Both the position numbers and the translations under genes were made by a program. Below are positions 27,499 through 36,391 of a DNA stretch of 64,000 bases, in pieces (within the stretch, counting starts at the first letter, position 1; every line of letters starts with the position of its first letter). The notes below the pieces were generated by a model that did not search any database, was not told the DNA's origin, and worked only from the letters and a program-made list of their open reading frames with translations. The stretch is from the NCBI RefSeq assembly GCF_002088975.1, contig NZ_NCST01000132.1:1-64000 (forward strand), in the 5' to 3' direction. The stretch comes from Henriciella aquimarina. GTDB lineage: Bacteria > Pseudomonadota > Alphaproteobacteria > Caulobacterales > Hyphomonadaceae.

Positions 27499-27583
27499 GC
27501 GGATGTGGCGAAATTGGTAGACGCACCAGATTTAGGTTCTGGCGCCGAGAGGCGTGGGGGTTCAAGTCCCTCCATCCGCACCA
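27499..27583 (+). tRNA. tRNA-Leu (anticodon TAG)
   Basis: 85 bases with encoded CCA. The acceptor GCGGATG (27499-27505) pairs with CATCCGC (27573-27579). The anticodon arm CCAGA-TTTAGGT-TCTGG gives anticodon TAG. There is a long variable arm (CGCCGAGAGGCG) as expected of a class II tRNA, and the T-arm reads GGGTTCAAGTCCC. Confidence 0.97.
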
Positions 27584-27708
27584 TGTGAAATTGCTAATGT
27601 CCCCCGCATAGACAGGGATGCAACGCTGTGACATACACCGCCGCTTCAAGGACATTGTAGGCCAGCGACTGGGCAATCCAGCCCCGATCGCGCACAAGGA
27701 ATGAAATC

Positions 27709-29043
27709 ATGGAATGCACCGAAACCACCGATGGCCTGAGCCGCATGTACAAGGTCAAGGTGCCTGCGAGCGAGCTGCAAACCCGTCTGGATGAACGCAT
27801 TGAGGAAATCCGTCCGCAAATGCGCCTGAAGGGCTTCCGCCCAGGCAAGGTCCCGGCATCTCACGTCCGCAAGATGTTCGGCAAGTCCATCATGGGCGAA
27901 GTTGTCGAAGCGGTGATGAAGGAATCCAGCGAAAAGGCGATTGCCGACGCTGAGGTCCGCCCGGCTTCGCAGCCCGACATGCACATGGAAAGCGACATGG
28001 ACAAGGTGCTCGATGGCGAAGAGGACCTCGCCTATCACATGCACGTCGATGTCATGCCAGACTTCGAGCCGGCCGACGCTTCCAAGCTGAAAGTCACCCG
28101 CCCGGTTGCCGATGTCGACGACGAGATGCTTGAAGAGGCTCTTGGCCGCGTCGCTGAGAACAACATGAAGTATGAGGCCCGCGGCAAGACCGCAAAGGCG
28201 CGCGACGGCGATGCTGTCGTGATCGATTTCGTCGGCAAGCTTGACGGCGAGCCGTTTGAAGGCGGGGCCGCCGAAGGCCACTCCCTTGTGCTGGGTTCCG
28301 GCAGCTTCATCCCCGGTTTTGAGGAGCAGCTCGTTGGCCTGAAAGCCGGCGATGAGAAAGAGGTCGAGGTGAAATTCCCGGACGAATACCAGGCCGAGCA
28401 CCTCGCCGGCAAAGACGCCGTCTTCGAAGTGAAGGTTCATGAAGTTCGGGCGCCGAAGAAGCCTGAAATCGATGAGGAATTTGCCAAGGGCCTCGGTATC
28501 GAGTCGCTCGACGAGCTGAAGGACATGGTGAAGCAGCAGCTTCAACAGGAGCTCGACAATGCGTCGCGCTCAAAAGCCAAACGCAGCCTGCTCGATGCGC
28601 TCGACGAGAAGCACGATTTCGAACTGCCGCCGAAGATGGTCGACATGGAATTCGACCAGATCTGGCAACAGCTGCAGCAGGAAATGGATGCCGGCCGCGT
28701 CAGCGAGGAAGACAAGGACAAGTCCGACGACGACCTCAAGGCAGAGTATCGCAAGATTGCCGAGCGCCGCGTGCGCCTTGGCCTCGTGCTTGCCGAGATC
28801 GGCCGCCTGAACGACATCCAGATTTCCGAGCAGGAAGTCCAGCAGGCCCTGGTCCGCGAAGCCCAGCGCTTCCCCGGCCAGGAACGTCAGGTCATCGAGT
28901 TCTTCCAGCAGAACCCGAACGCCATGGCCCAGCTTCGCGCCCCGATCTACGAAGACAAGGTCGTCGACCACCTCCTCGAGCAGGTCGACATCACCGACAA
29001 GAAGGTCTCACGCGACGACCTTCTGGCTGAAGACGAAGAATAA
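27709..29043 (+). CDS. tig: Trigger factor, ribosome-associated chaperone and prolyl isomerase
   Basis: 444 residues. The ribosome-docking signature GFRPGKVP is at 42-49. An FKBP-type PPIase domain covers about 155-245 (DGDAVVIDFVGKLDG, GSGSFIPGFEEQLVG). A helical C-terminal chaperone region follows, with an acidic last segment ending AEDEE. It shields nascent chains at the exit tunnel. AAGGA precedes the ATG. It is preceded by tRNA-Leu and is separated from, and opposite in direction to, clpP-clpX-lon. Confidence 0.97.
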   Translation: MECTETTDGLSRMYKVKVPASELQTRLDERIEEIRPQMRLKGFRPGKVPASHVRKMFGKSIMGEVVEAVMKESSEKAIADAEVRPASQPDMHMESDMDKVLDGEEDLAYHMHVDVMPDFEPADASKLKVTRPVADVDDEMLEEALGRVAENNMKYEARGKTAKARDGDAVVIDFVGKLDGEPFEGGAAEGHSLVLGSGSFIPGFEEQLVGLKAGDEKEVEVKFPDEYQAEHLAGKDAVFEVKVHEVRAPKKPEIDEEFAKGLGIESLDELKDMVKQQLQQELDNASRSKAKRSLLDALDEKHDFELPPKMVDMEFDQIWQQLQQEMDAGRVSEEDKDKSDDDLKAEYRKIAERRVRLGLVLAEIGRLNDIQISEQEVQQALVREAQRFPGQERQVIEFFQQNPNAMAQLRAPIYEDKVVDHLLEQVDITDKKVSRDDLLAEDEE

Positions 29044-29057
29044 GCCAGGCTGAAAGC

Positions 29058-30554
29058 CTAGCCTTTTGAAGGCCCGGTGGAGATGTCATCCGCCGGGCCT
29101 TTTCTTTTGTCCCGTCGCCTCTGCGTGAGCTGGATCGTCTTTCCACCGGCGGCGTCCGCGTCGAACACTGCCGAGCGAATCCTCATGGGGACGAGGTGCT
29201 GAGGCTGCGCCGGTGTAATATCGATGACGCGACCGCCTACTTCCTGCCAGCCGATCATGGCGCGCAACCGGTATCGCCCGGGCGCCAGCCCCTCAAAGGC
29301 ATAGTGCCCGAACGCGGCCGACTGTGTCTCGATGACCGTCGATGTCTCCATGTCGATCAGCTGGACCGTTTCGCCTTCGAGCCACGCATCGCCACGGCTT
29401 TTTTCGCCATCGCGATTGGCGTCGAGAAAAAGGGTACCCCGGATCTGCCCCGAAACCTGCACAGCGATTTGCGCTCGTGTCGAGCGCTCTGTGCTGAGCG
29501 TGACCGTGTCTGCTCCGCGCTCAAGGACGCCAAAGCCCAATGGCAGGCTGTGGGGCTTCACCCGCACGCGATAGTCCCCTTCGCCCAGAATGCGGGCAAC
29601 ATACCCTTCCCCATCAGGATGAGCCCTTGCAGGGGATGGTTGCGCAACCGTCAGGGCTGCCGGCTGAAACAGAGCCTCCTGCGGCATATGCTGCCCATCA
29701 CCATTGCCGTCAAAGAACATCTGAAGTGTCAAATCGGCGGAGACGGCTTGTTTTGTGGGCTGCGTGTGCTCGGTGAGCCTGTTCTTGCTCCGCTCCGGCG
29801 CATGATCCCCGAGCGGTTTTGCCGGTTGTTGCGCGGTCAGCATGCTCGTGGCAGGGCGGTTTATGGGGCGTGCGCCCCCACGACGTCCAGGAGCAAGGCT
29901 GGCCTTGAGCAGCAAAGAAGCTTCCAGGCTCGGCGGCTGGGTCATGCCGATCCTGGCGTTCTTGCGCCGCGCTTGAGGGTCAGGCGACCGGACATCACCC
30001 TCCACGCGTGTTTGTGGAACCGGCCTCAAGGCAGCCTGTAACAGCCTGGGGTTGCTCACAGCCGGCATCGACTCCTCGTCGGCCTGCGGGGCGATCGATG
30101 GAATCGCCCAATCATCCTGGCTACGCCAGTCGCCTGAAGAACGGCCTCCCGCCGCAGGCGTCCAGACCGCAGCGACAAGTTCGCTGCTTGAGCGAGACAG
30201 GCCACTAGCCTGTGTCGGGCCATAGCTGGCACGCTGGACCAGCGCAGGCTCTCTGCGTTGTGGTGGCGTGCGATGCGTCATGGCATCCGCCATAGAAACC
30301 GGGCTGACGTCCAGCTCTATACCTCGGTCATAGGCTTCCCTCACGGCCGAGCGCACGGAGCGCACATTGCCGTTTGCAAACCGGGTTTCGTATCGCCAGG
30401 CCGTTACCGGCGCCGCGTCTGTCTCAAGGGCACGAAGGCCTTCATGGCCGAGCACCTGCAAGGGCTGATCGCGGACATCGCTTCTGGCCAGTGCGGCCGG
30501 AGACGCACCAGCAGCCATGACAATGGCAAGCAGAAGGACACGAAGGAGGTTCAT
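29058..30554 (-). CDS. Exported protein with SdrD B-like (Cna-B-type) calcium-binding domain
   Basis: 498 residues from ATG 30554, which gives a signal peptide (LLRVLLLAIVMAAG ... ALA). A long Ala/Pro/Arg-rich, probably disordered middle follows. After about residue 280 two beta-rich stretches occur with calcium-type loops DGNGDGQ and DANRDGEKSRGD and the closing FEGLAPGRYRLRA strand, as in SdrD B domains. It is likely cell-surface or periplasmic; function unknown. Its last dozen codons are formed by the tig terminator, giving the end KGPADDISTGPSKG. Confidence 0.7.
   Translation of the reverse strand: MNLLRVLLLAIVMAAGASPAALARSDVRDQPLQVLGHEGLRALETDAAPVTAWRYETRFANGNVRSVRSAVREAYDRGIELDVSPVSMADAMTHRTPPQRREPALVQRASYGPTQASGLSRSSSELVAAVWTPAAGGRSSGDWRSQDDWAIPSIAPQADEESMPAVSNPRLLQAALRPVPQTRVEGDVRSPDPQARRKNARIGMTQPPSLEASLLLKASLAPGRRGGARPINRPATSMLTAQQPAKPLGDHAPERSKNRLTEHTQPTKQAVSADLTLQMFFDGNGDGQHMPQEALFQPAALTVAQPSPARAHPDGEGYVARILGEGDYRVRVKPHSLPLGFGVLERGADTVTLSTERSTRAQIAVQVSGQIRGTLFLDANRDGEKSRGDAWLEGETVQLIDMETSTVIETQSAAFGHYAFEGLAPGRYRLRAMIGWQEVGGRVIDITPAQPQHLVPMRIRSAVFDADAAGGKTIQLTQRRRDKRKGPADDISTGPSKG
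29069..29104 (+). terminator. tig terminator lying inside the 3' end of the convergent gene
   Basis: GGCCCGG (29071-29077) pairs with CCGGGCC (29093-29099) and is followed by TTTTCTTTT. The element falls within the last codons of the minus-strand gene ending at 29058. Confidence 0.85.
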
Positions 30555-30749
30555 TCCGGGTAAGGCCAGCCCCTGCCAAAACACACCCTTCAGCTTTATG
30601 CCGGCTGGCTTAACGCCTCGCTCATGAAATCCATCAAATCTGCAGGGAATAGCGCCCGCTTGCGACAACGCGCCCCAAAGCCGCACAGGCCAGGAGGGCA
30701 TAGTCTGCAAGTCCTGAAGCCCCAAAAGCCCAAGAAAAAGCTTTATGTT

Positions 30750-31334
30750 ATGCCAATAACGCCGCGATTTTTAACAGCATTTTTCCTTGTGGCGACATTT
30801 CTGATTGTCGGGTGCGATGGCGGTAAAACCTCCGCGCCGGCACCGGAGCCTGCTCCGGCACAAGAGACGCAGGACGCGAATGTTTCCGGTCAGGAAGGGT
30901 CTGCGACGGGCTCTCCCGCTACGGGAGACGAGGCCTTTGCCGACCTACCGGCGCCATACAGCGAGGCCGATTACGCCCTTGGCCGACGCACCTTCAAACT
31001 GTGCAGTAGCTGCCACACGGTCGTGGAGGGCGGCCGAAATCTCGTCGGACCGAACCTTCATGAGATCATGGGACGCCAGGTCGGCTCACTGCCATCCTTC
31101 AACTATTCGCAGGCCCTGTCGGACGCCGATTTCGAATGGACGCCTGACCGGCTTGAGCACTGGCTTGCCAACCCCAGAAGCTATCTGCCCGGCAACAATA
31201 TGACCTTTGCCGGTGTGCGCCGCGAGCGCGACCGTCACGCCGTCATTGCCTATCTGATGGTGGAAAGCGGCTATCAGCCCGAGGGCGATGCGTCTGCAGA
31301 GGACAGCGGGGACGGAGCAAGCCCCCCGCAATAG
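30750..31334 (+). CDS. Class I cytochrome c, lipoprotein-anchored
   Basis: 194 residues from ATG 30750. The frame is open another 42 codons upstream, but only this start gives a lipoprotein signal (lipobox IVGC, Cys22). A Pro/Ala/Glu linker precedes one c-type haem site, CSSCH (85-89), and the distal ligand Met151 lies in PGNNMTFAGV, the normal cytochrome c2/c550 spacing. It should shuttle electrons at the outer face of the inner membrane. No oxidase genes are nearby. It is divergent from the SdrD-like gene. Confidence 0.88.
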   Translation: MPITPRFLTAFFLVATFLIVGCDGGKTSAPAPEPAPAQETQDANVSGQEGSATGSPATGDEAFADLPAPYSEADYALGRRTFKLCSSCHTVVEGGRNLVGPNLHEIMGRQVGSLPSFNYSQALSDADFEWTPDRLEHWLANPRSYLPGNNMTFAGVRRERDRHAVIAYLMVESGYQPEGDASAEDSGDGASPPQ

Positions 31335-31352
31335 CGTCAAAGCTGCCGCAAT

Positions 31353-32048
31353 CTAGAACGTCTTGGCCAGCGCGAGGAAGGCGGCAGTTTCCTCGAATGC
31401 GCCTCCGAATTCGGTGGTTGTGCCCAGGGAGACATCGGCAAACCCGCTCTTCCAGAGCAATTCAAACTGGTATTTCCGCGAGCGGGCATTCGCCGAACCC
31501 TCATCGAGCCAAATCTGCGAGACGGTCCAGAGATCCCCGACAAGCTGCTGGCCATAGCCGGCCTCGAGCCTGTGCCGGACACAGCCATCCTCGTGAGCCC
31601 TCACAGCGCCCTCGGCAAACCAGAACAGGTCCCATTTCTGCTTCTTGCCAATCTGCGCCGACTGGCCGAGCCCCGCACGGACCTCTGCGCCAAGCGCCTC
31701 GCAGCCGGCCGCGCCACCAATCGCTTCGCCCTTCAGCGCTCCGGCTTCCAGCGAGGCTATGAGACTCTTGGGCAGGTTGAAAGATCGCCGCGCCGTTATA
31801 CGCCAGCCATCCTTGTCGTATTCACTGAAGTCATCGAACTGGAGGCGCTCATATTTGAGCGTCAGCGTCCAGTCATCATCAAGGCCGTACTCGCCATAGG
31901 AATCGAGACGCACCGCATCCAACGATTCCAGGCTGACACGGGACACGGCAAGCCGGGCATAAACCTGTTCATCGGCTCGCCCCCACGGACCAGCCGATGC
32001 CTGTTGTGCCTGCAGCACAACCAATAGGAACAGCCCCCACCCACGCAT
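31353..32048 (-). CDS. Predicted outer-membrane beta-barrel protein
   Basis: 231 residues from ATG 32048, giving a signal peptide (LFLLVVLQAQQASA). Alternating-hydrophobicity strands follow (DDWTLTLKYERLQFDDFSEYDK; KYQFELLWKSGFADVSLGTTTEF), ending in Phe, the usual barrel-sorting residue. Two cysteines (GCEAL and DGCVRH) could form a disulfide. I do not recognise the family. It is convergent with the cytochrome c gene, and the MarR regulator on the same strand ends 47 bases upstream. Confidence 0.6.
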   Translation of the reverse strand: MRGWGLFLLVVLQAQQASAGPWGRADEQVYARLAVSRVSLESLDAVRLDSYGEYGLDDDWTLTLKYERLQFDDFSEYDKDGWRITARRSFNLPKSLIASLEAGALKGEAIGGAAGCEALGAEVRAGLGQSAQIGKKQKWDLFWFAEGAVRAHEDGCVRHRLEAGYGQQLVGDLWTVSQIWLDEGSANARSRKYQFELLWKSGFADVSLGTTTEFGGAFEETAAFLALAKTF

Positions 32049-32095
32049 CGGTGGAGACCCTAGCAGGGCCTCCACCAGATGTTGAGCGAAAAGAT

Positions 32096-32587
32096 TTAGA
32101 GGCGAAAGCGGATCTGATCGGACCAGAAGCGCTCAAGACGCGATACGGTCTTATTGAGCTGCGTCAGATCCGTCGGGCGGACGCTGGCCGTAGGCTCAAG
32201 CGCCGTCGCCTGTTTGGCGAAGAGGCTTTCCACACGCTCACGAACTGCATGGCCGCGATCGGTCAGCTTCAAGTGAACCGTCCGCTTGTCGGCCTCGGAA
32301 CGCGACTGGACCAGATAGCCGCCTTCCTGAAGCTTCTTGATGTTGTAGGAGAGGCTCGTGCCAGCAAACGCGCCGCGGGCCCGCAGAGTGGAGGCCGGCG
32401 TTTCACCCTCGCCAATTTCATAAAGCAGCAGCGCCTGGACGCCCGTCAGATGGCGTTCGCCGCCACGTTCGAGGTCATCCTTGACGACGTCGTGCAGGCG
32501 GCGATGCGCCTGCTCGAGCAGCGAAAGGGATTTCAGAAAGGATTCAGCAACCGTATCACCGGTCGCTGCTTGTGCAGCGTTGTTCAT
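32096..32587 (-). CDS. MarR-family regulator (LdtR-like)
   Basis: 163 residues from ATG 32587, with GGTGG just upstream. The winged-helix core is HLTGVQALLLYEIGEGETPA ... GTSLSYNIKKLQEGGYL, followed by the wing SRSEADKRTVHLKLTDRG. The wording of the recognition helix (SYNIKKL) and the VQALLLY start resemble the LdtR-type regulators of Rhizobiales and Rhodobacterales. It may control itself and the barrel-protein gene downstream; a CAAC/GTTG dyad lies just upstream of its start. Confidence 0.85.
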   Translation of the reverse strand: MNNAAQAATGDTVAESFLKSLSLLEQAHRRLHDVVKDDLERGGERHLTGVQALLLYEIGEGETPASTLRARGAFAGTSLSYNIKKLQEGGYLVQSRSEADKRTVHLKLTDRGHAVRERVESLFAKQATALEPTASVRPTDLTQLNKTVSRLERFWSDQIRFRL

Positions 32588-32937
32588 TGTTACCACCATC
32601 ATCACTCAACTTTTGTTGTAGTTTGATGAGAGTTAGCCTGATCTTCCTGATATTTCGTTAAACATGCCTGCATGGAAGGTCCGATTCGTTAACAAAAGGC
32701 GCAAATTCCCTAATTTCAGGCCGCCATATACACGCAGGACGTGCAAACTACAGCTTAGCTGCAAGCCTCACTGGAAGCCTTCACCCCACAGGGGCATATA
32801 TTGGCAGTAGGCAACTATCGCGATGACGGCAGCGTTATTCTCCTGTGAAAAGCGCGCCACACAGCATTTCTATGTGAGCTGCGTTCTGCAATAAATATTG
32901 CGAATCATGCGAGATGAACGGGATTGGATGAGCCGGT
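32588..32937. promoter_or_regulatory. 350-base intergenic control region between marR and the PilZ gene
   Basis: This is the longest gene-free stretch in the window and is AT-richer than its surroundings. It holds three kinds of structure: CAACTTTTGTTG (32607-32618) beside the marR start, two TTCGTTAA repeats 31 bases apart (32654-32661 and 32685-32692) flanking a CATGC-CT-GCATG dyad (32663-32674), and GCAATAAATATTGC (32888-32901), a perfect dyad 36 bases before the PilZ start. I see no open frame or tRNA in it. Confidence 0.45.
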
Positions 32938-33213
32938 ATGAGTGAAAGTCGCGCCCATCAACGCTACGATCTGAGCACAACCGGCACCCTCATTCTCGAG
33001 ACCGGGTTCAAGATCTCATTCGTCGTAAAAGACATGTCGCAGCGCGGTGCAAAGATCCTGCTGGAAAGCAGCACGATCCTTCCCGAGCGTTTCATCGTGG
33101 AGATCGTGAGCGTGGACCGCCAGAAGATCAAACGCTGCAAGGCCTCCCGCCAATGGCAGCGCGGCCCGCTTGTCGGAATCCGGCTCCTGAGTTCCCAGAC
33201 CATCTCCCTGTGA
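32938..33213 (+). CDS. PilZ domain protein
   Basis: 91 residues, a single PilZ domain. The cyclic-di-GMP motif RxxxR is at Arg5-Arg9 (RAHQR), and the second motif D-x-S-x-x-G is at 32-37 (DMSQRG). Both are intact, so binding of c-di-GMP is expected. It has no effector domain, so it would act by contacting another protein. It stands alone, with a palindromic candidate operator just upstream. Confidence 0.85.
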   Translation: MSESRAHQRYDLSTTGTLILETGFKISFVVKDMSQRGAKILLESSTILPERFIVEIVSVDRQKIKRCKASRQWQRGPLVGIRLLSSQTISL

Positions 33214-33342
33214 CCTGCTGGCTGCGCAGTGTGGCCCAAGTGTGACAGACATCCAATCACGTCCCGTGCATAGTATGATCTGCCGCGCCGCGGGTGCGGC
33301 CTCCTCTCTTGCGATCATTCTTTGTCTGCCCGTCGTCTGTCC

Positions 33343-33903
33343 ATGCTGCGCAAATGCCCCTCCTACACAATTGCACCGGCCGGCCCGTCCGACATTCCGC
33401 GCGTGATTGAGGTCGACAAGGCTGCAGGCACGCTGTTCGATCCGACCGGGCTCCTTAGTGAAGATGCCCTGGCCGATCATGTGCCCGAGGAGGTGCTGAT
33501 CAGCGCAATCCGGCAGGACCAGCTGGATGTCGTGCGCATGGAGGATGGGCTGACGGTCGGATTTACCCTGGTGTCGCATCGCGGAAAAGGCCTTTATCTC
33601 GATCAGATCAGTGTCGACCCGGCGCATGGGCGCAAGGGAATTGGCCGGGCGCTGATGGACCATGTCATTCGCAAGGCAGTAGACAACGGCTTTCCGGAAG
33701 TGACCCTCTCGACCTTCCGCGACCTCGCGTGGAATGCCCCTTTCTACGCATCGATAGGCTTCCGCCCAATCCCGCGTAAGGCGATGGAGGACTTCATGTT
33801 CGACATCGAAGAGGCGCAGAAGCCCTTCATGGATGTATCCAAACGGGTTTTCATGAGAAAACGTGTTCGCAGGACGCCATTTCGCGTTACAAGGTCGGCA
33901 TGA
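33343..33903 (+). CDS. GNAT-family N-acetyltransferase
   Basis: 186 residues from ATG 33343; a TTG at 33322 is also in frame. The acetyl-CoA loop is DPAHGRKGIGRALMDHV (R-x-x-G-x-G), followed by the AWNAPFYASIGFRP strand-helix of the fold. Acceptor unknown. Its stop overlaps the hemB start (ATGA at 33900-33903), and it heads a GNAT-hemB-dacB operon. Confidence 0.88.
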   Translation: MLRKCPSYTIAPAGPSDIPRVIEVDKAAGTLFDPTGLLSEDALADHVPEEVLISAIRQDQLDVVRMEDGLTVGFTLVSHRGKGLYLDQISVDPAHGRKGIGRALMDHVIRKAVDNGFPEVTLSTFRDLAWNAPFYASIGFRPIPRKAMEDFMFDIEEAQKPFMDVSKRVFMRKRVRRTPFRVTRSA

Positions 33904-34904
33904 CGACTGCGTTTCCCCAATCCTTCCCGCACACCCGCCTGCGGCGTCTGCGCCGCGCTCCCTGGATCCGGCAGCTGAGCGCCGAGAACAGCCTTACACC
34001 GGCCGATCTTATCTGGTCTGCCGTGGTTCATGATGGCGAAGAGCCGAAGATCCCCGTCGGGTCCATGCCAGGCTTTCACCGGCTGAATGTCGCCGAAGCG
34101 GCCAAGGCGGCAAAACGCGCACGAGACCTCGGCATTCCCGCCATTGCCATCTTTCCGCACATCAATCCCGCCCGGAAGGATGAAACGGGGCGGGAAGCCT
34201 TGAACCCGAACGGGCTCGTACCCGACGCGATCAGGGCCATGAAGGATGCCGCCCCGGAAGTCGGCATCATCTGCGATGTCGCGCTCGACCCCTATACCAG
34301 CCACGGCCATGACGGTGTCATCGATGAAACCGGCTACGTACTGAATGACGAGACGACCGAACTTCTGGTCGCCCAGGCCGTCGAGCAGGCCCGTGCCGGG
34401 GCCGACATCGTTGCCCCGTCGGACATGATGGACGGCCGTGTCGGCGCCATACGCGAGGCGCTCGAGAGCGAGGGGCATCGCAATACGATGATCCTGTCCT
34501 ATGCCGCCAAATATGCCAGCGGCTTCTATGGCCCCTATCGCGACGCCATCGGATCGGCCACAGCCCTGAAGGGCGACAAGAAGACCTATCAGCAGAACCC
34601 CGCCAATTCCGATGAAGCCCTGCGGGAAGTCGCCATGGACATCGCCGAGGGTGCGGACATGGTCATGGTCAAACCGGGCCTTCCCTATCTCGATATTATC
34701 CGGCGCGTTTCCGAGACCTTCGCCATCCCGACCATCGCTTTCCAGGTCTCGGGCGAATACGCCCAGATCAGGGCGGCCGGTGACCAGGGCTGGATCGATG
34801 GCGAACGGGTCATGATGGAAGCGCTGATGTCCTTCAAGCGCGCCGGGGCCTCCGGCATCATCACCTATTTCGCCGAACAGGCCGCCGAGCTTCTGAACGC
34901 GTGA
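33900..34904 (+). CDS. hemB: Delta-aminolevulinic acid dehydratase (porphobilinogen synthase)
   Basis: 334 residues. It condenses two 5-aminolevulinates to porphobilinogen in haem synthesis. The two active-site lysines are Lys204 (AAKYAS) and Lys258 (MVKPG). In the metal loop DVALDPYTSHGHDG (126-139) the three positions that are Cys in zinc enzymes are Ala128, Asp130 and Asp138, so this is the magnesium-type or metal-free enzyme common in alphaproteobacteria. It overlaps both neighbours by four bases. Confidence 0.96.
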   Translation: MTTAFPQSFPHTRLRRLRRAPWIRQLSAENSLTPADLIWSAVVHDGEEPKIPVGSMPGFHRLNVAEAAKAAKRARDLGIPAIAIFPHINPARKDETGREALNPNGLVPDAIRAMKDAAPEVGIICDVALDPYTSHGHDGVIDETGYVLNDETTELLVAQAVEQARAGADIVAPSDMMDGRVGAIREALESEGHRNTMILSYAAKYASGFYGPYRDAIGSATALKGDKKTYQQNPANSDEALREVAMDIAEGADMVMVKPGLPYLDIIRRVSETFAIPTIAFQVSGEYAQIRAAGDQGWIDGERVMMEALMSFKRAGASGIITYFAEQAAELLNA

Positions 34905-36361
34905 TCCGGGCCCCTCTCCTGCATACGCTCGCGGTGGCACTCACCGCATCCCTGTGTGCATGGCCGTTAGTGTCTGGCCCAGCGGCGGCCCAGACGCAGG
35001 CGGGCTTTGACGAGACCTCCCTCGCCGACCTTGAGGGCGGGCGTTGGGGGATCAGCCTGATTGCCCTGGATGGCACGCCATTGATCCGTGTGAATGCGGA
35101 CAAGCGGTTCGTGCCCGGTTCAACCCTGAAACTTGTCACCACAGCGTCGGCCTTTCACTATCTCGGCGATTACGGAAATGCCGGCTGGCCGCAGGGAACA
35201 GCCCTTTACCGCCAGCAGAGCGCTTCAGCCCCTTATCCGGATCTCATCCTCGTCGGCTCAGGCGATGCCACCTTGTCCTCAGGTGAAGGCTGTGAAGAGA
35301 ACTGCCTGGACACCCTCGTCGAAGCAGCCCGAACGGCCGGCCTGACGGATATTCACGACATACAGGTGGATGACAGCCTGTTCGAACCGCCCACCTGGCC
35401 TGACGGGTGGAGCCATGAAGACCTTCGATTCGGCTATGGCTCCGCAATATCAGCACTCAGCATTGATGACGCCATTGCCAAGGCCACGATCGAGCCGGGC
35501 CCTGCCATCGGCGCCGCCCCGGCCCTCACCTGGCTGTCGCCCATCCCCTACCCGCTTGATGTCAGTCAGGCCGAAACCGTGGCCAGCGGCTTTGAGCTTG
35601 AGCTGCACAAACAGCCAGCAGCGCCGGGCGGCCAGGTGTTCGGGACGATTGGGCGCACCCTGAGCCCCGTGCTCCTCGAACTTGGCCTCGATGACCCATC
35701 GCTGCAGGCTGGCCGTGTCTTCCGCGACAGTCTCGCCCGCCATGGCATACGCGTGCATGGAGAGGTGACGCGCCGGCCTGCCCCAACCGAGGCGCCCGTC
35801 AGCGGCTTCACGCCCCAGCTGATCTCGCGTCTTGCGCCGCCGGATCCGCGCGAAACCCTGCGTGACATCCTCTATGACAGCAATAATTTCCATGCCGAAA
35901 CCCTGCTGCATCATGTCTCGCTTGTGATGGGCGACAAGACGGAAGAAGCCGGGCTCGACCTGATGACGCATCTGCTGCTTGAGTCCGGCACACCTGAAAC
36001 GCAATTCAACCTCGTCGACGGATCCGGCCTCTCCTTTTACAACCGCGTGTCGCCAGACACGCTGAGCAACCTTCTGGTTTGGGCCTCCCAGCAACCCTGG
36101 TTCGAGGAGTGGTCCAGCCTGCTCGCGGCAAGCGGCCAGAACGGAACCCTTGAGCACCGTCTTGCCAGCCGCTCCTTCCGGGGCGTCCTGAGAGCGAAAA
36201 GCGGAACGGTTTTCGGTGCAGATGCGCTCGCAGGCTACTTCACCGCCGAAAGCGGGCAGACCGTGGCCTTCAGCGTCATCATCAATGACAGCGCGCTCAG
36301 CCACGCGGCCGCGCGGGCCGAGATTGATGCATTTCTGAAGCAGATGATCAGAGCGTTATAG
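34901..36361 (+). CDS. dacB: D-alanyl-D-alanine carboxypeptidase/endopeptidase (PBP4 type)
   Basis: 486 residues from GTG 34901, which overlaps the hemB stop (GTGA). A signal peptide runs to about residue 30 (GPAAAQ). Penicillin-binding motifs are STLK with Ser74 and Lys77, SNN in YDSNNFHAE near 325-330, and KSG in RAKSGTVFGADALAGY near 430. This S13 family member trims or cleaves D-Ala cross-links in the periplasm. Coupling to hemB is probably only transcriptional. Confidence 0.92.
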   Translation: MIRAPLLHTLAVALTASLCAWPLVSGPAAAQTQAGFDETSLADLEGGRWGISLIALDGTPLIRVNADKRFVPGSTLKLVTTASAFHYLGDYGNAGWPQGTALYRQQSASAPYPDLILVGSGDATLSSGEGCEENCLDTLVEAARTAGLTDIHDIQVDDSLFEPPTWPDGWSHEDLRFGYGSAISALSIDDAIAKATIEPGPAIGAAPALTWLSPIPYPLDVSQAETVASGFELELHKQPAAPGGQVFGTIGRTLSPVLLELGLDDPSLQAGRVFRDSLARHGIRVHGEVTRRPAPTEAPVSGFTPQLISRLAPPDPRETLRDILYDSNNFHAETLLHHVSLVMGDKTEEAGLDLMTHLLLESGTPETQFNLVDGSGLSFYNRVSPDTLSNLLVWASQQPWFEEWSSLLAASGQNGTLEHRLASRSFRGVLRAKSGTVFGADALAGYFTAESGQTVAFSVIINDSALSHAAARAEIDAFLKQMIRAL

Positions 36362-36391
36362 TCGCTCGGCCCCTCGTGCCGGTCTGACGGC

